DNA from: Schleiferiaceae bacterium
Lineage (GTDB): Bacteria; Bacteroidota; Bacteroidia; Flavobacteriales; Schleiferiaceae
DNA: 9,727 nt
Reading direction: 5' to 3'
Assembly: GCA_030829675.1 (NCBI GenBank)
Contig: JAURAE010000049.1
Span: 1-9,727, forward strand
Positions 1 through 6,276 of the stretch are shown here, piece after piece. The notes under the pieces are model-generated. The model was not told where the DNA came from. It saw only the letters and a program-made list of their open reading frames with translations, and did not search any database. How positions within the stretch are numbered: position 1 is the stretch's first letter; each line of letters starts with the position of its first letter. The position numbers were made by a program, and so were the translations under genes.

Positions 1-65
1 TTGTTGCCCAAATCTGTGAGGTGTACACGCTCAAGGTTGGGGATACGTTTGCTCTTTCTTCCCAT
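1..65 (-). CDS. rlmD: 23S rRNA (uracil-5-)-methyltransferase RlmD, N-terminal fragment (cut by left edge)
   Basis: Only the first 21 codons are visible, read on the minus strand from the ATG at 65-63. The peptide begins MGRKSKRIPNLERV and continues HLTDLGN. This resembles my recollection of the start of Bacteroidota RlmD proteins: a basic MxRK opening followed by a strand of the form LExVxxTDxGxxG, which begins the TRAM RNA-binding domain. RlmD transfers a methyl group from S-adenosylmethionine to a conserved uridine in 23S rRNA. Divergent placement next to rocD also fits what I recall of flavobacterial genomes. A perfect TAnnTTTG box lies only 4 nt before the ATG, so the transcript may be leaderless. 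The identification rests on about 20 residues plus context; none of the catalytic domain (SAM motifs, catalytic Cys) can be seen. A plus-strand reading of the same bases has no recognisable protein. Confidence 0.65.
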   Translation of the reverse strand, partial: MGRKSKRIPNLERVHLTDLGN

Positions 66-69
66 ACCG

Positions 70-77
70 CAAAAATA
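70..77 (-). promoter_or_regulatory. Bacteroidota -7 promoter box for the minus-strand rlmD-like gene
   Basis: On the minus strand this reads TATTTTTG, an exact match to TAnnTTTG, the -7 element used by the primary sigma factor of Bacteroidota. It is followed by CGGT and then the ATG at 65, so transcription starting the usual few bases after the box would begin at or beside the start codon. I see no good TTG-type -33 element about 20 bp upstream; that interval is taken up by the GC-rich hairpin. Confidence 0.5.
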
Positions 78-88
78 CCGATAAAAGA

Positions 89-112
89 AAGGGCGGCCCG
101 CAGGCCGCCCTT
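89..112 (-). terminator. GC-rich hairpin, possible intrinsic terminator on the minus strand
   Basis: A perfect 10-bp stem (89-98 with 103-112; core GGGCGGCC / GGCCGCCC) closes a 4-base loop. On the minus strand the stem is followed by TTTCTTTTAT, a passable U-tract. On the plus strand the tail is TTCAAAATTT, which is poorer. The position is odd because the hairpin lies between two divergent genes, 24 bp before the rlmD-like start and about 130 bp before the rocD promoter, so no visible gene reads into it. It could end a short minus-strand RNA made from the 113-236 region, be a leader attenuator, or insulate the two promoters. Confidence 0.4.
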
Positions 113-277
113 CAAAATTTAAGGAGTGAAAAAATTGGACCCTACAACATCAATATTGAATTGAGCTGTTCTGCTTCAGACGTACTATAACTTAATAGAA
201 CCAACAATTATTAACGATTTCAAAATCCAACGCCCTTATATTTGTAGCACACCCAAATAATTTAAAAGATTTCGAGC
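113..277. other. AT-rich intergenic region upstream of rocD
   Basis: This AT-rich stretch carries the rocD promoter at its right end and otherwise no open reading frame of note, no repeat, and no operator palindrome that I can recognise. No ribosome binding site precedes the rocD ATG; the leader is A/T-rich (AATAATTTAAAAG), as is usual for Bacteroidota translation starts. Confidence 0.5.
237..244 (+). promoter_or_regulatory. -7 promoter box of the rocD operon
   Basis: TATATTTG is an exact TAnnTTTG match, 33 nt before the rocD ATG, implying a start near 249-252 and a leader of roughly 25-30 nt. A convincing -33 TTG element at 19-21 bp spacing is not visible; the region there reads AACGATTTC. 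As no other promoter-like box is seen before 3175 and the three genes overlap, it probably drives all three. Confidence 0.6.
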
Positions 278-1537
278 ATGGATTCTAACGCTTTGATGCA
301 CCTTGAAGATACTTACGGCGCCCACAATTACCACCCGCTACCCGTTGTTTTAGACCGCGGCGAAGGCGTGCATGTATGGGACGTGGAAGGCAAAAAATAC
401 TTTGACTTTCTCTCTGCCTACAGTGCGGTGAATCAAGGCCATTGCCATCCGAAAATCGTCGGTGCCATGGTGGATCAAGCCAAACAATTGACCTTGACCT
501 CGCGCGCTTTCTTCAACAGCCAGCTCGGGGCCTACGAGAAATACATCTGCGACACCTTCGGTTTTGACAAGGTGCTTCCTATGAATACTGGGGCAGAAGC
601 GGTGGAAACGGCCTTGAAGATCGCCCGTAAATGGGGGTACGAGAAAAAAGGTGTGCCACAGAACCAAGGGGTTATTGTCGTGTGTGAAGGAAACTTCCAC
701 GGACGTACGACGACCATCATCTCCTTCAGCGACGATCCAGATGCGCGCAACAACTTCGGTCCTTACACGGGCGGTTTTGTGACCGTGCCTTACAATGATT
801 TAGGTGCCTTGGGTTTTGCCTTGGCGAATGAAAATGTTGTCGGTTTCTTGGTGGAGCCTATCCAAGGGGAGGCTGGGGTGAATACGCCTGCAGATGATTT
901 TATAGCGAAAGCGAAAGCCATGTGTGAAGCACGCAACGTGCTCTTCATTGCCGATGAGGTTCAAACGGGGATTGCACGTACAGGATCTTTGGTGGCCGTT
1001 TGTGGGAATTGTTCTTGTGGCAACACCTGTGAGCGTGGGGAGACCTACACAAAACCGGATCTTTTGATTTTAGGAAAGGCCTTGTCGGGCGGGGTATATC
1101 CCGTGAGTGCGGTCTTGGCGGATAACGAAGTGATGGAGGTGATTAAACCCGGCCAGCACGGTTCGACCTTTGGTGGAAACCCTATTGCCGCAAAAGTAGC
1201 CATCGCGGCGCTTGAAGTGGTGAAAGAGGAGGGATTGGCCCCTCATGCACGCGCTATGGGCGAGCACTTCCGTGCCGAAATGAATAAAGTTATTGCAGAA
1301 ACCGACCTCGTGACCAAGGTGCGTGGAAAGGGTTTGTTGAACGCGATCATAATTAACGATACGCCAGATAGCTCAACGGCTTGGGACATCTGTATGGCCT
1401 TGAAAGAAAACGGTCTTTTGGCGAAGCCTACGCACGGAAATATTATCCGATTCGCTCCGCCACTAGTCATGACCAAAGCACAACTCGACGAGTGTATTGC
1501 CATCATCCGCAAGACCCTCTTGGAATTTAGAAAGTAA
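278..1537 (+). CDS. rocD: Ornithine aminotransferase (ornithine--oxo-acid transaminase)
   Basis: A PLP enzyme that moves the delta-amino group of L-ornithine to 2-oxoglutarate, giving glutamate-5-semialdehyde and glutamate, in cytoplasmic arginine/ornithine breakdown and proline formation. The 419 residues show the full class-III aminotransferase set: phosphate-binding GAEAVE (105-110), stacking FHGR (140-143), DEVQTG (226-231) with the PLP-ring Asp226, and the Schiff-base Lys267 in GKALSGG. Tyr18 in AHNYHPLP and Arg143 correspond to the substrate-contact Tyr and Arg of human OAT. The C-terminal stretch around LAKPTHG (382-388) and IIRFAPPLV is nearly the same as in eukaryotic OAT. An insertion at about 242-251 carries four cysteines (CGNCSC, then Cys251), which I recall from other Bacteroidota OATs. 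The ATG at 278 keeps the whole N-terminal substrate segment. The stop overlaps the next start (TAATG). Confidence 0.96.
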   Translation: MDSNALMHLEDTYGAHNYHPLPVVLDRGEGVHVWDVEGKKYFDFLSAYSAVNQGHCHPKIVGAMVDQAKQLTLTSRAFFNSQLGAYEKYICDTFGFDKVLPMNTGAEAVETALKIARKWGYEKKGVPQNQGVIVVCEGNFHGRTTTIISFSDDPDARNNFGPYTGGFVTVPYNDLGALGFALANENVVGFLVEPIQGEAGVNTPADDFIAKAKAMCEARNVLFIADEVQTGIARTGSLVAVCGNCSCGNTCERGETYTKPDLLILGKALSGGVYPVSAVLADNEVMEVIKPGQHGSTFGGNPIAAKVAIAALEVVKEEGLAPHARAMGEHFRAEMNKVIAETDLVTKVRGKGLLNAIIINDTPDSSTAWDICMALKENGLLAKPTHGNIIRFAPPLVMTKAQLDECIAIIRKTLLEFRK

Positions 1538-2595
1538 TGAACTGGGCCACCGCCTTCTTCGCTGGGGATGAGCATCCCGACCACCACAAGCCCCTCGACG
1601 GGTTGCGTGGATTGGCAGTGTTGATGGTGGTCTTCGGCCACGGAGCAAATCACGGCCTGGGCCCCTTCGGACCCGATAGCATGATGATCCGCGGCAAGCT
1701 GGGGGTGTACCTCTTCTTTGTGTTGAGCGCCTACCTGCTCGATCGCCAGATCATCAAAATGTTCCAACAGGGCAGGGCGCAATGGGACTACTGGCGCTAT
1801 TATTTCAGCCGTCGCGTTCTGCGCATCTTTCCGCTCTTCTTCCTCGCATTGGTCGTATTTCGCCTAGCCAATGCTGCCGGTCTTAAGGTGGTCATCCATA
1901 GTTGGGGCCAATTATGGGAGCATCTCGCCCTCCAACGCGGCGATCACATCTTCTGGTCCATCCCCGTCGAATTCAAATACTACCTCATCAGCCCCATCTT
2001 GCTCTACTTCTTCCACCGCGTCCTTCGCTGGAACCTCTGGGCGATGGGCATCACTTTCGCCGCACTCTTCGTGGGCGTCTACCAATATTCCGTGCGTTGG
2101 CAACCCGACGGCACGAGTACCTTATTATACCTAAACATCTTTTTGATGGGTACGCTGGTCGCGGTATTGGAACGATGTGTGCCCAATTTCTGGAACGCCC
2201 TCCGCACCTTCAAACCGGCCTCCTCCCTGGGTTGGTCTGTGATTCTAGCCTTCAGCCTGTGGTCGTGGAAAATGGATGATTTTACCAGCATCAACACCTT
2301 CCTACCCGCAGCTGCCTTGTGGTCCATCGCCCTCGCAGCTACCTTCGGCCCCGGATGGTGGGCGTCGCTACTTTCGTTCAAGCCCTTGCGTTGGGTGGGG
2401 AAGGTTTCCTTCAGCATGTACCTCTTCCATATTCCTGTTTTAATGTGTGTAAAAATCTTGGATTGGAATCCGGCGGTACTTTGGATGGTCTACCTTTCGG
2501 CCACCGCTGTAGTTTGTGCTGTAACCTATCTGTGCGTAGAGTACCCACTGCAAAGCTTTAAACCCTTTCCCTATGGATCAACGAGAGCAAAATAG
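1537..2595 (+). CDS. Membrane acyltransferase, acyltransferase-3 / OafA-YrhL family
   Basis: A 352-residue polytopic membrane protein that likely moves an acyl group (commonly acetyl) to a sugar or other envelope component. The family hallmark LDGLRGLAVLMVVFGH (20-35) is present with the presumed catalytic His35. It is followed by a basic SRRVLRIFPL (91-100) before the second helix, a SIPVEFKYYL segment (141-150) with the conserved Glu145, GKVSFSMYLFHIP (288-300) and a VEYP ending (334-337). Roughly ten hydrophobic helices fill the rest; there is no SGNH domain, so it is a minimal member. The acceptor cannot be told from sequence. Its ATG shares one base with the rocD stop and its end overlaps the next gene by 23 bp, so it is translated from the rocD transcript. 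There is no polysaccharide gene nearby, which makes its place in this operon puzzling. Confidence 0.9.
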   Translation: MNWATAFFAGDEHPDHHKPLDGLRGLAVLMVVFGHGANHGLGPFGPDSMMIRGKLGVYLFFVLSAYLLDRQIIKMFQQGRAQWDYWRYYFSRRVLRIFPLFFLALVVFRLANAAGLKVVIHSWGQLWEHLALQRGDHIFWSIPVEFKYYLISPILLYFFHRVLRWNLWAMGITFAALFVGVYQYSVRWQPDGTSTLLYLNIFLMGTLVAVLERCVPNFWNALRTFKPASSLGWSVILAFSLWSWKMDDFTSINTFLPAAALWSIALAATFGPGWWASLLSFKPLRWVGKVSFSMYLFHIPVLMCVKILDWNPAVLWMVYLSATAVVCAVTYLCVEYPLQSFKPFPYGSTRAK

Positions 2596-3175
2596 TGCCT
2601 TAGAAGCGGCCTTTTCAAAAGGCATCACCTATGGAGCCTATAATCAGATGTTGCAGATGTACGCCCAACAGGGTCGCACCTCCGGCGAGCAGAAACCTTC
2701 CTACATAGAATACACCAAGCTTTCGGCAGCGCGCCAAAGACGTTGGGATAAAACCTACAGTGCGGAGGTAGACTTCATCGATGCCTTAGGGCAACGCAAG
2801 ATCAGAGGAGAACGTTGGTTAGTCTTCTCAGAGACTTGGTGTGGCGATGCGGCGCATGCACTGCCGCTGCTCAGCGCATGGGCAACAGCCGTTGGCATTT
2901 CTCTGCGAATCGTATTCAGGGACCAGCATCCTGAGCTTATGGACCAGTTCAGCATCAACGGTGCTCGCTCCATTCCGAGACTTATTCGAATGACAGATGA
3001 ATTCGATGTTCGTGGAATGTGGGGCCCGCGACCTTCAGGACTAACTCATCAGTACGAGCAGTGGAAAGCAGATCCAAATTTTGACCGTGCCGCTTGGTCA
3101 CGACATGCCCAAGAATGGTACAACAAAGACAAGGGTAGAAATTTGGAAAACGACATCTTGGATATGATGTCCTAA
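2573..3175 (+). CDS. Thioredoxin-fold protein with a single cysteine (Thioredoxin_9-like)
   Basis: A 200-residue protein with no signal peptide or membrane segment, so presumably cytoplasmic. After a helical N-terminal region (1-75) comes a thioredoxin-like core: a hydrophobic strand (WLVFSETW, 82-89), the active-site-like Cys90-Gly-Asp-Ala, a strand LRIVFRD (111-117), and SIPR (133-136), which supplies the cis-proline position. WGPRP (150-154) follows. This WCGDA...SIP...WGPRP layout is typical of the Bacteroidota 'thioredoxin family protein' group related to Pfam Thioredoxin_9. Cys90 is the only cysteine in the protein, so it cannot make the usual CxxC disulfide; it would work by a monothiol mechanism, mixed disulfide, or not as a redox enzyme. 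The start overlaps the acyltransferase end by 23 bp. The TAA overlaps the convergent gene's stop by 4 bp. Confidence 0.8.
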   Translation: MDQREQNSALEAAFSKGITYGAYNQMLQMYAQQGRTSGEQKPSYIEYTKLSAARQRRWDKTYSAEVDFIDALGQRKIRGERWLVFSETWCGDAAHALPLLSAWATAVGISLRIVFRDQHPELMDQFSINGARSIPRLIRMTDEFDVRGMWGPRPSGLTHQYEQWKADPNFDRAAWSRHAQEWYNKDKGRNLENDILDMMS

Positions 3176-3402
3176 GTATGTTGCTTCAGGTTCAGGAACA
3201 TCTTCTCAAAGGTGGCGTAGACCTCCGCCAAGAATGCTTCTGTTAAGGCATCTTTAACGTCGCCCACTGCGGGATGGCTCTCTTTCATGAATTTGAAGCC
3301 TTGCTTCATTGGGCCCGCTTCAAACTCCACGTAATGCCAGCGTTCCATCGCGTAAATGGTCGTTTTAAACTGTTTGGTACTCCAAGATTCAACTATTCGC
3401 AT
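3172..3402 (-). CDS. Small conserved hypothetical protein, 76 residues
   Basis: The function is unknown. The protein starts MRIVESWSTKQFKTTIYAME, has alternating hydrophobic residues suggesting a small beta sheet in the first 40 residues (KTTIYAM, HYVEFEAG, GFKFMK), and ends in an amphipathic helix (about 48-72, DALTEAFLAEVYATFEKMF). It has no cysteine, signal peptide or membrane segment. The layout resembles short uncharacterised Bacteroidota proteins of the form 'MRIV...KITLF...Y..KFE.G...Q.FK', which I recall but cannot check here. It is the last gene of the minus-strand operon, 2 bp after the TonB-dependent receptor stop, and its TAG overlaps the convergent thioredoxin-like gene's TAA. 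The tight spacing and a sensible protein composition argue that it is real. Confidence 0.75.
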   Translation of the reverse strand: MRIVESWSTKQFKTTIYAMERWHYVEFEAGPMKQGFKFMKESHPAVGDVKDALTEAFLAEVYATFEKMFLNLKQHT

Positions 3403-3404
3403 GG

Positions 3405-5642
3405 CTAGAAATCCACGTGGACTTTAAGGTTTAACAATCGATTGGTCATGTAGTTCGGCACCGCATACTGCCCGGCAGCGCTGATGTCCTTGACCCAAAG
3501 GTAGCTTACGGTATTGCGCGCTTGCAATAGGTTGAAGATTTCTGCACTGATCCATACCTCTTCAAATTGCTGGGTCCAATTTCCTTTGAGCACTTTAATA
3601 AACCCTATATCCGCACGACGGTAAGGCGGGCTGCGGAAGAATCTATCTTCGGGCTGCGCAATTTCATTGCCTATGCCATCGGGACCAAATGGAAAGCCAC
3701 CGCCGACCATCAAGGTCAAAGACAATCGGGTAGAGGGGTCGTTGGGTAAATAATCTTGGAAATACACCGCAAAATTGAATCGCGTATCGGTAGGTCGGGC
3801 GTGCCATCCCTGCACGAAGCTGGTGGTGCTGCGCTCCTGGGCGCGGAACAAGCTGAAGGTGAACCAGCTGTCGGTGCCTTTCACGAACTCGCCATTGATT
3901 CGGGAATCAATCCCATATACTCGAGCCAGCCCGTCATTGTTGCCTTGGTAGCGAATGCGCACATTCTCCACATCAAATAAATTCACGCGCTGCAACCCCT
4001 TGTAATACGTTTCCAAACTCCATACAAAGGGGCGGTTCCACAGGTTGAAGTAGCGGTCTTGGCGTGCGATAAGGTGCAGGGCCTGCTGACTCTTCACCTC
4101 CGTATTTAGGGTGCCGTCCTTCAAACGCATTTCGCGGTAGAAGGGGTATTGGTCGTACATGCCGGCGCTCAAGGTCCAGCGGTAATCAGCCAATAGGCCA
4201 CCCTCCGGGGTGAACTTCACATTCGCTCGGGGGCTGATACGGACTTCATTCGATAATTGGGCCCATTGCATCCTTGCACCCATATTGTAGCGCCAAGTGC
4301 CTTTATCGACCACTTTAGCACCGTTCACATTCATCCAAGCCTTCGCTCTAGTATTGATTAAGGTCTGAGTGGCGGACACATGGCTATATAGTTCCAAACC
4401 TTCGGCGGGAGTGCTATACAATCTACCGCTGATGACACTATCGAGGGTGCTGCCGGTATAGGGTAGGCTATAGCCCGCGCTATCGATGCGTTCCCATTCC
4501 TTGTAGCGGTCGTAGATGTTTTCGCCCTGAACCAAGGCTCCGATGCTCAGATCAACATTGTTAAAGCTGATGACCTCGTCGTACTTGAGATTGCCGATAT
4601 AGGCGTCGAGGAAGTTGCGACGGAAATCTTGGAAGGCACCCACACCGCGCACCAAGGTGATCTCACCGAAATCGTCGGAACCCAAGTCGTTGTTGAGCTC
4701 ATTCAAGCGGTAGTAGCCTATGACATCGGTAATCTCCACTTCCGTAGTGTGGAAGCCCGTAGCGGAGAACGTGCGCACGCCACCGCCTGCAATGCCGGTG
4801 ATGGTGGTGTATTTGGTCGCTAGGAACTGGGTATCGTATCCGAACTGTTCCTTTCCATCGAAGTAAACGTTAAGCCGCAAGGCTTCCTGCAAAGACCCAA
4901 AGTTTGTTTGTCGGTTCTGCGGAACTTGGTTCATTCGGTTGTGCGCGAAATGGGCGAAGAACTCCAGCCGTGCATGTCCGTAATCGCCTTCTTCATTGCC
5001 ATACAGCCGGCTCAATAATACCTGTCCGTCTGCATTGACCGGGAAGTAATCGCTTTGCACATCTGTAGCATTGAGTAGGAGGGCATTGTTGCGGTAGCGC
5101 AATCCGGTGGCCACCGTCCACGGGCCTGAATTTTGCTTCAAGGCCCAGCTCGCACCTGTAAGGGAAGTTTCCGCAGTCATTTCACGGAATCCAGGTCCCC
5201 GTGGGTAGGAATAGTTCACATCTAATACCGAACTGAGCTTGTCGCCGTATACCGCACTAAAGCCGCCGGCACTGAAATTTATGCTGGTGACCAAATGGGG
5301 ATGGATAATGCTCATCCCTTCTTGCTGACCGGCCCGTGCCAAGAACGGACGGAACACTTCAAATCCGTTGATGTAGACTAGATTTTCGTCGAAGTTCCCG
5401 CCACGCACATTGTATTGCGAGCTCATTTCGTTTCGAGAGCTCACCCCGGCAAAGGTCTTGACGACCCCTTCCACGCCACCTTCCGCACCCGTGGTAAACC
5501 GAATGTCCTTGCCATATACTGTGGTGCCTTTTTCGGCAGTGCGCTCACTTTGGACCTCGACTTCATCCAAGAGGGTGGAGTCCATGACCTGCGCGGTGGC
5601 GGCCCATGGCAATAGCCCTAGGATGAGAAGAAATCTTTTCAA
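3405..5642 (-). CDS. TonB-dependent outer-membrane receptor without its own carboxypeptidase-like domain, TTG start
   Basis: A 745-residue outer-membrane receptor that should import an unknown ligand using TonB-ExbBD energy. Residues 1-18 form a clear signal peptide (MKRFLLILGLLPWAATAQ). The plug domain covers about 24-145: LDEVEV (25-30), YNVRGGNFDENLVYINGFE (77-95), GQQEGMS (105-111) and FSAGGFSAVYGDKLSSVLD (123-141). The rest is beta-barrel rich in aromatic strand ends, finishing LNLKVHVDF with the usual terminal Phe. The start is TTG at 5642: the frame has a TGA five codons further upstream and no ATG until codon 20, which would remove the signal peptide. It begins one base after the stop of the upstream gene, which encodes the carboxypeptidase-like domain that related receptors often carry at their own N-terminus. 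No TonB box is obvious. The substrate is unknown; no SusD partner is present. Confidence 0.93.
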   Translation of the reverse strand: MKRFLLILGLLPWAATAQVMDSTLLDEVEVQSERTAEKGTTVYGKDIRFTTGAEGGVEGVVKTFAGVSSRNEMSSQYNVRGGNFDENLVYINGFEVFRPFLARAGQQEGMSIIHPHLVTSINFSAGGFSAVYGDKLSSVLDVNYSYPRGPGFREMTAETSLTGASWALKQNSGPWTVATGLRYRNNALLLNATDVQSDYFPVNADGQVLLSRLYGNEEGDYGHARLEFFAHFAHNRMNQVPQNRQTNFGSLQEALRLNVYFDGKEQFGYDTQFLATKYTTITGIAGGGVRTFSATGFHTTEVEITDVIGYYRLNELNNDLGSDDFGEITLVRGVGAFQDFRRNFLDAYIGNLKYDEVISFNNVDLSIGALVQGENIYDRYKEWERIDSAGYSLPYTGSTLDSVISGRLYSTPAEGLELYSHVSATQTLINTRAKAWMNVNGAKVVDKGTWRYNMGARMQWAQLSNEVRISPRANVKFTPEGGLLADYRWTLSAGMYDQYPFYREMRLKDGTLNTEVKSQQALHLIARQDRYFNLWNRPFVWSLETYYKGLQRVNLFDVENVRIRYQGNNDGLARVYGIDSRINGEFVKGTDSWFTFSLFRAQERSTTSFVQGWHARPTDTRFNFAVYFQDYLPNDPSTRLSLTLMVGGGFPFGPDGIGNEIAQPEDRFFRSPPYRRADIGFIKVLKGNWTQQFEEVWISAEIFNLLQARNTVSYLWVKDISAAGQYAVPNYMTNRLLNLKVHVDF

Positions 5643-5643
5643 G

Positions 5644-6276
5644 TTACTTGCGTTTCAGGCTTTGGAATAATTCGGTCCAAGCAAAAGGATTGGACAATGC
5701 GCCCAGAATTGCAGAGGCTCCGGAGCCGCCGTAGTAGCGACCTTGATTGTAGAGCTGCTGGTTCTGCATGGTGATTAAGTAATCTTGCATCTCTGCGGCA
5801 TCATAGCCCATGGCTTGGGCACGCGCACGCAGTTCATCGAGGGCAAGATTGCGCTGTGCAATATCTAGTTCTGTGGTTTGGATTTCCATCGCCAAGAACT
5901 CCTCTTTAAAGTTTTCCTTCGACGGCCAAGGGTAGACAATCACGGGGTCTAATACCTCAGTGTCCCATTCTAGGATGATGCGCGCCAAAAAGTTGTCGCC
6001 CTCCAAGGTATCCGGTACCCAGAAACGGGTCAGCTTGAAGCCAATATGTTGAAAGAGCACTGTGTCTCCCGGCATTACGACGAGGGAAAAGAAGCCATCG
6101 CGGTCGCTCACGTTCATCTGTCCACGGCTCTTGACAAGGATTTGAACGTTAGGAAGTAATTGGACCAAACTATCATTGCTCACTACTACACCGTGCAGCT
6201 GAATAGGCTCTCTGCCTTGTGCTTGCGTAGTTAAGGCAGCTATAAGGAATCCAAAAAGGAGGACTAATTTTCTCAT
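5644..6276 (-). CDS. Exported carboxypeptidase-like regulatory-domain protein
   Basis: A 210-residue secreted protein of the periplasm or outer membrane. Residues 1-20 are a signal peptide (MRKLVLLFGFLIAALTTQAQ). Residues about 25-105 form one carboxypeptidase-D-regulatory-like beta-sandwich: LHGVVVSNDSLVQLLPNVQI, then DRDGFFSLVVMPGDTVLFQHIGF with the family's G.FsL...GD.v.f...G pattern. A helical linker (120-175) follows PWPSKENFKEEF (116-127). The tail has a Gly-rich turn (GGSGAS, 183-188) and ends NPFAWTELFQSLKRK. The PWP...KE.F and NPFAW..LF motifs match a stand-alone Bacteroidota family I recall next to such receptors. Its ATG overlaps the M23 gene stop (ATGA), and its own TAA sits one base before the receptor's TTG. 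It most likely works with the receptor, perhaps as a plug-associated or ligand-handling domain supplied in trans. Confidence 0.85.
   Translation of the reverse strand: MRKLVLLFGFLIAALTTQAQGREPIQLHGVVVSNDSLVQLLPNVQILVKSRGQMNVSDRDGFFSLVVMPGDTVLFQHIGFKLTRFWVPDTLEGDNFLARIILEWDTEVLDPVIVYPWPSKENFKEEFLAMEIQTTELDIAQRNLALDELRARAQAMGYDAAEMQDYLITMQNQQLYNQGRYYGGSGASAILGALSNPFAWTELFQSLKRK

Noticed and set aside
1..84. Plus-strand open frame running from the left edge to a TAA at 82-84, just before the hairpin
   Set aside because: The hairpin position made it tempting as a gene end with a terminator, but the translation (LLPKSVRCTRSRLG...) is not protein-like, while the minus strand gives a good RlmD-like N-terminus with a promoter box.
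1243..1782. Long antisense open frame across the rocD/acyltransferase junction
   Set aside because: It is a shadow of two well-identified plus-strand genes; its translation has no domain, and no promoter box was noted for it.
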